Part shown: positions 1 to 6,095 of the stretch, one piece after another
Layout of the letters: the number at the start of each line of letters is the position of its first letter
How positions within the stretch are numbered: position 1 is the first letter of the stretch
DNA from: an uncultured Lachnospiraceae bacterium
Lineage (GTDB): Bacteria; Bacillota; Clostridia; Lachnospirales; Lachnospiraceae
Assembly (NCBI GenBank): GCA_947175305.1
Contig: CAMWMO010000049.1
Location: 1 to 7,994 of the forward strand
Reading direction: 5' to 3'
DNA length: 7,994 nt
The notes under the pieces: generated by a model
Database searches by the model: none
What the model saw: only the letters and a program-made list of their open reading frames with translations
Told to the model about the DNA's origin: nothing
Position numbers and translations under genes: made by a program

Positions 1-14
1 AAATCAGTGCTCAT
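1..14 (-). CDS. Start of a gene that runs off the left edge (product unknown)
   Basis: Only four codons are visible (Met-Ser-Thr-Asp, then the edge). The call rests on a strong Shine-Dalgarno sequence, GGAGGTGA on the minus strand at about 23-30, lying 9 to 11 nt before an ATG at 14-12. A possible extended -10 element lies further upstream. The gap of 107 nt from the ATPase stop codon suggests its own promoter rather than tight coupling. A TTG at 20-18 is in frame but too close to the ribosome binding site to be preferred. Nothing can be said about function from four residues; a metal-responsive regulator would fit the neighbourhood, but that is a guess. Confidence 0.5.
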
Positions 15-43
15 AAACAAGGTCACCTCCACTCGTTCTTTTT

Positions 44-53
44 ATTCTAACAC
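44..53 (-). promoter_or_regulatory. Possible extended -10 promoter for the gene leaving at the left edge
   Basis: The minus strand reads TG-T-TAGAAT (TAGAAT at 49-44), a 5/6 match to TATAAT preceded by the TGn extended -10 motif. It lies about 30 nt upstream of the ATG at 14. At 17 or 18 nt spacing there is no convincing -35 hexamer, so the call rests on the extended -10 alone. Confidence 0.35.
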
Positions 54-121
54 ATAATGCGCAAGAAAGACATACTAAATTTAACATTTAAGTAAAGATA
101 TCGTAACAATTGGGCTTCCGC

Positions 122-1993
122 CTACATGTTATTCGTCGCGAGAGCCCTCGTCGCGTTGAGTACCGCCAGCACCATTACACCCACATCCGCAAAGATCGCC
201 CACCACATACCTACCACGCCGACAGCGCCGAGAATCAGGCAGGCGAACTTGACCGCCAGGGCAAAAACGATATTCTGGTGAACGATCCGCAGCGTCTTTG
301 CCGAGATCCGCATAGCCAGCGCAATCTTCGCCGGATCGTCGTCCATCAGCACGATATCGGCCGCCTCGATAGCCGCATCGGACCCTAACGCGCCCATGGC
401 GATTCCCAGATCTGCCCGGGAGAGCACCGGTGCATCGTTGATACCATCCCCCACAAAGGCCAGCTTTTCCTTCTTCCCTTTCGCCTCCAGAAGACGTTCC
501 ACCTCCGCCACCTTATCTGCCGGCAGAAGTTCGCTTTTCACTTCGTCCACGCCCAGCTCCGCCGCCACTGCCTCCGCCACAGGCCCGGCATCTCCAGTTA
601 ACATAATTACTTTTCTCACGCCGGATCTCTTCAAGGAAGCCACCGCCTCCTTCGCACCCGGCTTCACCACATCGGAGATCAGGATACAGCCCGCATAGAC
701 ACCGTCCACCGCCACATGCACCTCAGTGCCTACGCCGGAAGCTGTGCCCGGCGTGATCTGATATTTCGCCATCAGCTTACGATTACCCGCCGCCACATGA
801 CGGCCATCCACATAAGCGCAGACTCCATGGCCGCTGATCTCCTCCACATCCCGGATGCGCTCCGGATCCACTTCCTTCCCATATGCCTCCCGCAGGCTCC
901 TGCTGATGGGATGGTTGGAATAATGCTCCGCACAGGCCGCATACTCGATAAGCTCTTCTGCCAAAAAGCCCTCTGCCACCTCCATCTTAGTCACTTCAAA
1001 TACGCCCTTGGTCAACGTGCCTGTCTTGTCGCAGACCACATATTTCGTCTCCGAGAGTGCCTCCAGATAATTGGATCCCTTTACCAGGATCCCCTTCGCG
1101 GACGCACCGCCGATCCCGCCAAAAAAGCTCAAAGGGATCGAGATCACCAGCGCACAGGGACAGCTGATGACTAATGTGGTCAATGCTCTGGTCACCCACT
1201 GCGTCCAATGGGCTTCCTGACCCAGGATCAGGTTTATGACAGGCGGCAGAAGCGCCAGTGCCAGCGCACCGTAACAGACCGCCGGGGTGTAATATCTTGC
1301 AAAGCGCGTGATAAAATTCTCGGATCTGGATTTCTTCATGCTGGAATTTTCCACAAGCTCCAGAATCTTGGAAACCGTGGATTCTCCGAATTCCTTAGTC
1401 GTGCAGATCTTCAAAACGCCCGACATATTTACACTGCCGCTGATCACCTGATCTCCCTTTCGCACCTGTCTTGGCAGGCTCTCTCCCGTCAGAGCGCTGG
1501 TGTTTAAGGAAGCCTCTCCCTCTTCGATGGTGCCGTCAATGGGCACCTTCTCACCGGGCAGCACCGTAATGACCGTGCCGATCGCCACCTCGTCCGGATC
1601 CACCTGCTCCATATGGCCATCCGTCTCGATATTGGCATAATCCGGACGGATATCCATCAGCTTCGCAATGTTCCCGCGGCTCTTACCCACGGCATAGCTC
1701 TGAAAAAGCTCACCGATCTGATAGAAAAGCATAACAGCCACGCCTTCCAGATACTCGCCCAGGATAATAGCGCCCACAGTGGCCACCGCCATCAGGAAGT
1801 TTTCATCAAAGACTTCCCCGTGGATCACTCCCAGAACAGCCTTTCGCAGGATATCATAGCCGATGATCAGATAGGGTATCATAAACAGGCCAAACCGCAG
1901 ATAAGGATTCTCCACCGGCAGCAAAGCGCACAGCAGAACCAAAACGGCGCTGACCAGGATTCTGATAAGTACTTTCTTCTGTTTTTTTGTCAT
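122..1993 (-). CDS. P1B-type heavy-metal-exporting ATPase (CadA/ZntA-like), no N-terminal metal-binding domain
   Basis: A 623-residue ATP-driven pump expected to export Zn2+, Cd2+ or Pb2+ across the cytoplasmic membrane. Visible motifs are the actuator TGES at 169-172, the membrane metal site CPC at 278-280, the phosphorylation site DKTGTLT with Asp322, the SNHP motif of the P1B nucleotide domain with His361-Pro362, TGD at 466-468 and GDGIND at 515-520. Eight membrane segments can be placed at about 8-25, 32-50, 62-80, 82-98, 236-258, 268-292, 572-592 and 595-615. Lys582 and Asp603, spaced 21 residues apart in the last two helices, match the Lys/Asp pair that marks the Zn/Cd/Pb class in ZntA; Cu pumps lack it. 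There is no CxxC HMA domain before the first helix. I chose the ATG at 1993 because AAAGGAG sits 8 nt upstream; an in-frame ATG at 2041 lies at the -10 region of the promoter and is unlikely. It appears to be transcribed alone, and no terminator is visible after the stop. Confidence 0.95.
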   Translation of the reverse strand: MTKKQKKVLIRILVSAVLVLLCALLPVENPYLRFGLFMIPYLIIGYDILRKAVLGVIHGEVFDENFLMAVATVGAIILGEYLEGVAVMLFYQIGELFQSYAVGKSRGNIAKLMDIRPDYANIETDGHMEQVDPDEVAIGTVITVLPGEKVPIDGTIEEGEASLNTSALTGESLPRQVRKGDQVISGSVNMSGVLKICTTKEFGESTVSKILELVENSSMKKSRSENFITRFARYYTPAVCYGALALALLPPVINLILGQEAHWTQWVTRALTTLVISCPCALVISIPLSFFGGIGGASAKGILVKGSNYLEALSETKYVVCDKTGTLTKGVFEVTKMEVAEGFLAEELIEYAACAEHYSNHPISRSLREAYGKEVDPERIRDVEEISGHGVCAYVDGRHVAAGNRKLMAKYQITPGTASGVGTEVHVAVDGVYAGCILISDVVKPGAKEAVASLKRSGVRKVIMLTGDAGPVAEAVAAELGVDEVKSELLPADKVAEVERLLEAKGKKEKLAFVGDGINDAPVLSRADLGIAMGALGSDAAIEAADIVLMDDDPAKIALAMRISAKTLRIVHQNIVFALAVKFACLILGAVGVVGMWWAIFADVGVMVLAVLNATRALATNNM

Positions 1994-2031
1994 TGAGATC
2001 TCTCCTTTTCTATCACTGTGTTTATATGAAC

Positions 2032-2060
2032 ATTTAAACACTTATTTAATTGTTTGTCAA
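2032..2060 (-). promoter_or_regulatory. SigA-type promoter of the metal ATPase gene
   Basis: On the minus strand a perfect -35 TTGACA (2060-2055) is followed by exactly 17 nt and TTAAAT (2037-2032), which carries a TGn extended -10. Transcription should start near 2025, giving a leader of about 30 nt before the ATG at 1993. The spacer and -10 are AT-rich. They overlap an imperfect inverted repeat, AAACA-N10-TGTTT (2036-2055), and next to it lies TATGAACA (2025-2032), which resembles a half-site of ArsR/SmtB-family Zn/Cd repressors. The operator reading is inference. Confidence 0.75.
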
Positions 2061-2084
2061 TATTTTTCTTCCCTGATTCGCAAT

Positions 2085-2187
2085 AAAAAGACAACATCAG
2101 CCGCCAAGTGTTCCTCCGGGATATTCAATGTGTGAACCGAGACACTGGCGATACGTTTCCGCACTCCTCCCAGAACTGATGTTGTCT
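2085..2187 (-). ncRNA. Candidate small structured RNA (three-way junction with terminator stem)
   Basis: A 16-bp perfect inverted repeat (2085-2100 with 2176-2191) closes the element, and its minus-strand 3' end runs straight into five U residues, so the closing stem can itself act as a terminator. Inside, the minus-strand RNA can form a 5-bp hairpin with a GAAA tetraloop (2164-2151, containing two G-U pairs). It can also form a longer hairpin whose base pairs CGCCAGTGT (2150-2142) with 2111-2102 (one bulged base), with further pairing above. An 11-nt purine-rich strand (2175-2165) joins the closing stem to the GNRA hairpin. The two G-U pairs would be A-C mismatches in the opposite strand, which favours the minus strand as the RNA. 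A promoter lies immediately upstream. I do not recognise the family. It could instead be a leader or attenuator of the ATPase gene, a two-way terminator, or a small inverted-repeat mobile element. Confidence 0.5.
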
Positions 2188-2192
2188 TTTTG

Positions 2193-2221
2193 ATTATATT
2201 TCATTTTTATCCGTCATGCAA
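2193..2221 (-). promoter_or_regulatory. Promoter of the candidate small RNA
   Basis: The minus strand has a perfect -10 TATAAT (2198-2193), preceded at 17 nt by TTGCAT (2221-2216), a 3/6 match to the -35 consensus. The predicted start, about 7 nt past the -10 (near 2186), falls on the first bases of the closing stem of the structured element. That is where the 5' end of a self-contained small RNA would be expected. Confidence 0.55.
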
Positions 2222-2247
2222 TGGGATTCTCCAAAAGAGAACACCTG

Positions 2248-2307
2248 CTATATTAATATGTCCCGGACACAGCGGACCCCCAGACGATGTAACACTTCCC
2301 TCCAGGT
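2248..2307 (-). pseudogene. Possible decayed C-terminal end of a formylglycine-generating-enzyme-like (SUMF1) gene
   Basis: Between two in-frame stops (2310-2308 and 2250-2248) the minus strand encodes TWREVLHRLGVRCVRDILI. Its ending, LGVRCVRD followed by a stop, resembles the very C-terminus of many SUMF1/FGE-like proteins, which often finish with GFRCVRD or a close variant. No longer homologous frame is visible upstream: the same frame meets a stop at once, and the preceding codons are not recognisable. The fragment could be a remnant left by deletion. Chance is a serious alternative because the match is only about eight residues. A GGAGGG stretch with a GTG at 2295 could be read as a ribosome binding site for a 15-codon ORF, but the spacing is too short. 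Confidence 0.2.
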
Positions 2308-2381
2308 TCATAGGTAGGTATTAGGTAAATGAATCATAGGTTTTATTGCTTTAAGGGGTAAACAATATTTCTGCGTTTAAG

Positions 2382-2460
2382 CGCTGTGCACACTCGAATT
2401 GGAGGCCCGCTGTGCACGAGACTCTCACATTATAATAAAAAATCCCCAAAAAGTGTGCAC
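2382..2460. repeat. Three copies of TGTGCAC upstream of and inside the operon terminator
   Basis: TGTGCAC occurs at 2385-2391, 2411-2417 and 2454-2460. The first two belong to a longer 10-nt direct repeat, CGCTGTGCAC (2382-2391 and 2408-2417, 26 nt apart). The third lies in the descending part of the terminator hairpin. The core GTGCAC is palindromic, so each copy reads the same on both strands. No function can be assigned. Confidence 0.4.
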
Positions 2461-2486
2461 TTGGGAATACATCGCACTTTTTGGGG
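2437..2486 (-). terminator. Intrinsic terminator of the purB-CDF operon
   Basis: CCCCAAAAAGTG (2444-2455) is perfectly complementary to CACTTTTTGGGG (2475-2486), and a T-G and a G-C pair extend the stem to 14 bp. On the minus strand the hairpin is followed after one base by six T residues (2442-2437). It starts 31 nt past the CDF stop codon, as expected for the end of this operon. There is no T-run of similar quality on the plus-strand side. Confidence 0.85.
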
Positions 2487-2516
2487 TACAATTTGCATTT
2501 TAGGTTTACATAACAT

Positions 2517-3404
2517 TCATTCACTGGGATTCACATGTACCATGATGTGCTTCACCTTCGGGAAATTCTTCTCGATGGAATCGTGCACCCGCTCCGCGAT
2601 TCCGTGAGCACGGCGCAGCGTCTCATTCCCGTCGGCACGGATCTCAATATCCACATAGAACATATTGCCAAACACTCTGGTGTGCAGAAGATCCACGCCC
2701 AACACACCCTCCTGAGACAGGGCACACTCCTTTAACTGCCGCTCCGTCTCCTCATCACATGCCTTATCCACCATCTTATCTACCGCGTCCCGGAATATCT
2801 CAAAAGCCGCCTTTTCTATAAAAAGGCAGATCACCACGCTCGCCAGCGGATCACAGATCGGAAATCCCATTCTGGCGCCGGCGATACCAATGAGCGCGCC
2901 CACAGAGGAGAGAGCATCGGAACGATGATGCCAGGCGTCCGCCATCAATGCGCTTGAATCAATCTGTCTGGCATGAAGCCTCGTGTACTGGTACATGGCT
3001 TCCTTCATCAGAATAGAGACAAGCGCCGCCGCCAGCGCAAGCACCCCCGGCACCGCCAGCTGACTGTATTCTCCGCCGATGATCTTTGTAACCGCCGAAT
3101 AACCGATCCACAGACCTGTAGCCGCCAGGATCGTGGCAAGCACAATAGCCGCTACACACTCCAGTCTCTCATGGCCATAGGGGTGATTCTTGTCAGACGC
3201 CTTTCTGGATATCCGAATACCAACAATGACCACAATGGTGCTGAACACATCGGAAGCGGAGTGCACCGCATCAGAGAGCATGGCGCCGGAGTGAGCGATC
3301 ACACCCGCGATCAGTTTAAAAACAGTCAATGCAAAGTTCGCTATAATGCTGACCATAGATACATGCATTGCAGTCTTTTCAAAATCCTGTTCTATTTCGA
3401 TCAT
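2517..3404 (-). CDS. Cation diffusion facilitator (CDF) family divalent metal exporter
   Basis: A 295-residue member of the CDF family (COG0053 type), which exports divalent cations such as Zn2+, Fe2+ or Mn2+ from the cytoplasm in exchange for protons. The N-terminal two thirds holds six predicted membrane helices, at about 14-36, 40-62, 82-103, 115-135, 152-177 and 181-198. The transport-site residues are visible: HxxxD in helix 2 (His48, Asp52) within SDAVHSASD, and HxxxD in helix 5 (His159, Asp163) within DAWHHRSDA. The loop motif HPYGHERLE (74-82) is typical of the family. Residues from about 210 to 293 form the cytoplasmic dimerisation domain and end in the usual HxxVHV pattern. Length is normal. 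The ATG at 3404 overlaps the purB stop as ATGA, and no clear Shine-Dalgarno precedes it, so translation is probably coupled to purB. The HxxxD/HxxxD pair would favour Zn2+, but the true substrate cannot be read from sequence. Confidence 0.93.
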   Translation of the reverse strand: MIEIEQDFEKTAMHVSMVSIIANFALTVFKLIAGVIAHSGAMLSDAVHSASDVFSTIVVIVGIRISRKASDKNHPYGHERLECVAAIVLATILAATGLWIGYSAVTKIIGGEYSQLAVPGVLALAAALVSILMKEAMYQYTRLHARQIDSSALMADAWHHRSDALSSVGALIGIAGARMGFPICDPLASVVICLFIEKAAFEIFRDAVDKMVDKACDEETERQLKECALSQEGVLGVDLLHTRVFGNMFYVDIEIRADGNETLRRAHGIAERVHDSIEKNFPKVKHIMVHVNPSE

Positions 3405-4858
3405 ACGCTGATATCCGCTTTCATACCCAGAAGTTCTCTGTTCTCGTTAAGAATCGGCTCCACCACTTCTTTTATAAAGTTCTCCACCTGCAAAGGCGCA
3501 CGGCCCACATAGCGGGAAGGCTCCATCGTCTTTTGCAGATCCTCCAGACTCATATTGAAGGCGGGATCCGCTGCGATCAGCTCCAGCAGATTGTTCTCTT
3601 TTCCCTCACGCTTCACATTGGCGCCGGCGATCATGGACAGCTCCCTGATCTTCTCATGAAGCTCCTGTCTGTTTCCGCCCATTTTAACAGCATCCATCAT
3701 GATATTTTCCGTCGCCATGAAGGGCAGTTCGCTCATCAGACGCTTTGTTATCACTTTATCATACACTACCAGACCATCCACCACATTCAGGCACAGATCC
3801 AGAATGCCATCCACCGCCAGGAATGCCTCCGGAATGGAGAGCCGCTTATTCGCAGAATCATCCAGAGTCCGCTCAAACCACTGGACGGCAGAGGTGATCG
3901 CCGGATTTAAGGCATCCACCATCACAAACCGTGCCAGAGAAGCGATACGCTCACTGCGCATGGGGTTTCTCTTGTAGGCCATAGCCGAGGAACCGATCTG
4001 GCTCTTCTCAAAGGGCTCCTCCACCTCCTTCAGGTGCTGCAAAAGACGGATATCGTTAGACATCTTGTGGGCGGAAGCCGCAATGCCCGCCAGCACGTTG
4101 CAGACTCTTGTGTCCACCTTGCGGGAGTAGGTCTGTCCTGACACCGGGTAGCATTTTGCAAATCCCATCTTCTCCGCGATCATGGGATCGATCTTATCTA
4201 TGGTCTCCTGATCTCCCTCGAAAAGCTCCAGGAAGGAAGCCTGTGTGCCGGTGGTTCCCTTGGAGCCCAGAAGCTTCATGCCGGAAAGCACATAGTCCAG
4301 ATCCTCCAGATCAAGGCAGAATTCCTGCGCCCACAGAGTGGCACGCTTCCCCACGGTGGTGGGCTGTGCCGGCTGAAAATGGGTAAAGGCCAGCGTCGGC
4401 AGTTCCTTGTAGGTATCCGCGAAATCGGCAAGCTTTGCGATCACATTGACCAGCTTCCTTTTCACCAGCTTCAGGGCCTCGTTCATCACGATGATGTCCG
4501 TGTTGTCCCCCACATAGCAGGAGGTAGCTCCCAAATGAATGATCCCCGCCGCTTTCGGACACTGCTGTCCGTAGGCATAGACATGGCTCATCACATCATG
4601 ACGCACCTCTTTCTCTCTGGCCTTCGCCACCTCGTAATTGATATCCTCCGCGTGCTTCTTAAGTTCGTCGATCTGCTCCCTCGTGATAACAGGACTGCCA
4701 TTCTGCGAAAGTCCCAGCTCCATCTCCGTCTCCGCCAGCGCGATCCACAGCCGCCGCCAGGTCTTAAATTTCATATCAGGAGAAAAAATATACTGCATTT
4801 CTTTAGAAGCATAGCGCTCCGACAAGGGACTCACATATCTGTCTGTACTCATAATCAT
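3401..4858 (-). CDS. purB: Adenylosuccinate lyase, eukaryote-like type
   Basis: Adenylosuccinate lyase acts twice in purine synthesis. It removes fumarate from SAICAR to give AICAR and from adenylosuccinate to give AMP, as a cytoplasmic homotetramer of the fumarase/aspartase superfamily. The superfamily signature GSSAMAYKRNPMRSE lies at 289-303 on the mobile active-site loop and includes the catalytic serine. RHD at 86-88 and THFQPAQ at 159-165 carry the two active-site histidines, His87 and His160. At 485 residues it is longer than the B. subtilis type (about 430). Long segments such as CPKAAGIIHLGATSCYVGDN and ELPFMATENI look like human ADSL rather than B. subtilis PurB, judged from memory. 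Two starts are possible, ATG at 4858 or ATG at 4852 (giving MSTDRY, the usual family start); AAGGAAAGGA upstream serves either. The gene sits 25 nt after the membrane-protein gene and overlaps the CDF gene by 4 nt. Confidence 0.95.
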   Translation of the reverse strand: MIMSTDRYVSPLSERYASKEMQYIFSPDMKFKTWRRLWIALAETEMELGLSQNGSPVITREQIDELKKHAEDINYEVAKAREKEVRHDVMSHVYAYGQQCPKAAGIIHLGATSCYVGDNTDIIVMNEALKLVKRKLVNVIAKLADFADTYKELPTLAFTHFQPAQPTTVGKRATLWAQEFCLDLEDLDYVLSGMKLLGSKGTTGTQASFLELFEGDQETIDKIDPMIAEKMGFAKCYPVSGQTYSRKVDTRVCNVLAGIAASAHKMSNDIRLLQHLKEVEEPFEKSQIGSSAMAYKRNPMRSERIASLARFVMVDALNPAITSAVQWFERTLDDSANKRLSIPEAFLAVDGILDLCLNVVDGLVVYDKVITKRLMSELPFMATENIMMDAVKMGGNRQELHEKIRELSMIAGANVKREGKENNLLELIAADPAFNMSLEDLQKTMEPSRYVGRAPLQVENFIKEVVEPILNENRELLGMKADISV

Positions 4859-4883
4859 ATTTCCTTTCCTTTATAGGTATGCC

Positions 4884-6068
4884 TTAATTTACATTAAATT
4901 TCTTTTCGTACTCTTCCACCGTCTGCATGATCTCCTTGGCGTATTTCGGATACCGCTCCACCAGCGCTTTGATATCTCTCTGGGAAGTACCAGCCACCAC
5001 TTCCCGGTTATAATCCATACGCCGTCTTAAGGACTGTCTGCGGATGATCAGATTGTGACGGATCTCCACCATCTCCTTGGGATCCAGAATGGCCTCCGTC
5101 TGGTGCAGCCAGATTGCCGGATCCTGTATCTGATAACATTTTAAGATCTGCAAAAGCTCCTGCTCGCTGTAATCCAGATCCAGTTCCGCCCTGCGGAATT
5201 TTTCACGTTCCTCCTTCTCGATCTGGTAATTCTCCCACATGGCAGCCAGCTCCTGTCCGCTGGAGGCGCCGTATTTCATATAGAGATACTCTAAGAGGTT
5301 GGTATTGTTCACATAGCGGATCTTCACCTTATTCTGCAGCAGGATGATCTTATTGATCCCTGTCTCCACCCGTTTCAGCTCCCGTCTGGCATCCATATGC
5401 TTGACATAGATCATGGTGATCACCACTGCGGCAGCACCTGCCGTGAGAAGATATCCAAGCTTTGTATCCATCTCCAGGAAAAACTGTAAAAACAGAAGCA
5501 GCAGAACGCAAAGCCCCAATGCCGTCACACAGATGACCGCCATACCCTTGGTGTCGGAGATCAGCCGCATGACCTCACTTTTCCGGTACAGATAAGCATG
5601 CTTTTCTCCATCCAGACGGCTTAAGTCCTTGCGGATCAGTTCCTGATACTCCTCCGCCTCCGAGATCTTTTCCAGCCCTTCCTCCACTTCCTCTTCCATG
5701 CGCTCTACCATACGGTATTTTTCATCCGTGATCCGGCGGGCCCGTCCCATGAAGTCGGTCTTACGATCCTGCAATAGGGACACTCTCTTGGCACATTCCT
5801 TGAGCTGCTCGCTCTCCTCCTGAGGAAGCGCCTCGATCTCTTCCATATCTTTCAGATAAGAGGTGACCATGTTGTACTCAAAATTGAGGTTCTCAAGCTC
5901 CTTGGTAGCGTCCGCCATCTTTTCCAGGCAGTTTCTCACATAGTCGTTTCTCTGCTCTTTATTATCAAAATCTATCTCCCGCGAGGACTCCTCCTCGTCC
6001 CACTCTTCGTCATCGTACTCGTCATAATTTCTACGGAATCTGTCTAACAGTTTCTTAATAAATCCCAT
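4884..6068 (-). CDS. Two-TM coiled-coil membrane protein of unknown function
   Basis: I do not recognise this 394-residue protein as a named family. A short basic amphipathic start (MGFIKKLLDRFRR) is followed by a very acidic stretch at about 15-29, rich in Asp, Glu and Tyr. Residues 36 to about 165 are charged, heptad-like helix, probably coiled coil. Two hydrophobic segments at about 175-199 and 205-222, joined by a short turn, form a membrane hairpin, so both long ends should lie on the same side, presumably the cytoplasm. From 223 to 394 a second charged helical region follows, with more coiled-coil potential around 225-250 and 280-310. There is no signal peptide and no catalytic motif. 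A strong ribosome binding site (GGGAGGG, 4 nt before the ATG) fixes the start. It lies 27 nt after the TPR gene and 25 nt before purB. A scaffold or membrane anchor for its two upstream neighbours is a reasonable guess only. Confidence 0.85.
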   Translation of the reverse strand: MGFIKKLLDRFRRNYDEYDDEEWDEEESSREIDFDNKEQRNDYVRNCLEKMADATKELENLNFEYNMVTSYLKDMEEIEALPQEESEQLKECAKRVSLLQDRKTDFMGRARRITDEKYRMVERMEEEVEEGLEKISEAEEYQELIRKDLSRLDGEKHAYLYRKSEVMRLISDTKGMAVICVTALGLCVLLLLFLQFFLEMDTKLGYLLTAGAAAVVITMIYVKHMDARRELKRVETGINKIILLQNKVKIRYVNNTNLLEYLYMKYGASSGQELAAMWENYQIEKEEREKFRRAELDLDYSEQELLQILKCYQIQDPAIWLHQTEAILDPKEMVEIRHNLIIRRQSLRRRMDYNREVVAGTSQRDIKALVERYPKYAKEIMQTVEEYEKKFNVN

Positions 6069-6095
6069 GTTTCCCTCCCTGCCAGTGTATACTGC

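Noticed and set aside
110..1996. Several plus-strand open frames of 92-152 codons across the ATPase gene
   Set aside because: They are shadows of the ATPase codons, with no motifs and no promoter.
1994..2041. The longer 639-residue ATPase starting at 2041
   Set aside because: That ATG lies upstream of the predicted transcription start, in the promoter; the ATG at 1993 has a good ribosome binding site and family-like start.
2085..2191. NiCo (czcD) riboswitch, which would fit the neighbouring metal exporters
   Set aside because: The remembered conserved junction segments of that four-stem family are not present on either strand; the fold here is a three-way junction.
2085..2191. Small SRP RNA or 6S RNA, both closed end to end like this element
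   Set aside because: The invariant SRP tip (GGUCAGG...GGAAGG...AGCAGCC) is absent, and the element is too short and lacks the central bubble of 6S RNA.
2085..2191. Hammerhead-like core, from CTGATG and GGAAAC
   Set aside because: CUGANGA is not matched and the pieces occur in the wrong order for a hammerhead.
2386..2607. 73-codon plus-strand frame running from the spacer into the CDF gene
   Set aside because: It crosses the terminator hairpin and reads antisense into the end of the CDF gene; no ribosome binding site or homology is visible.
2973..3910. Two long open frames (179 and 180 codons) on the plus strand, opposite purB and the CDF gene
   Set aside because: They are antisense to clearly conserved genes, have His/Arg/Gln-rich composition typical of reversed coding sequence, and show no ribosome binding site or motif.
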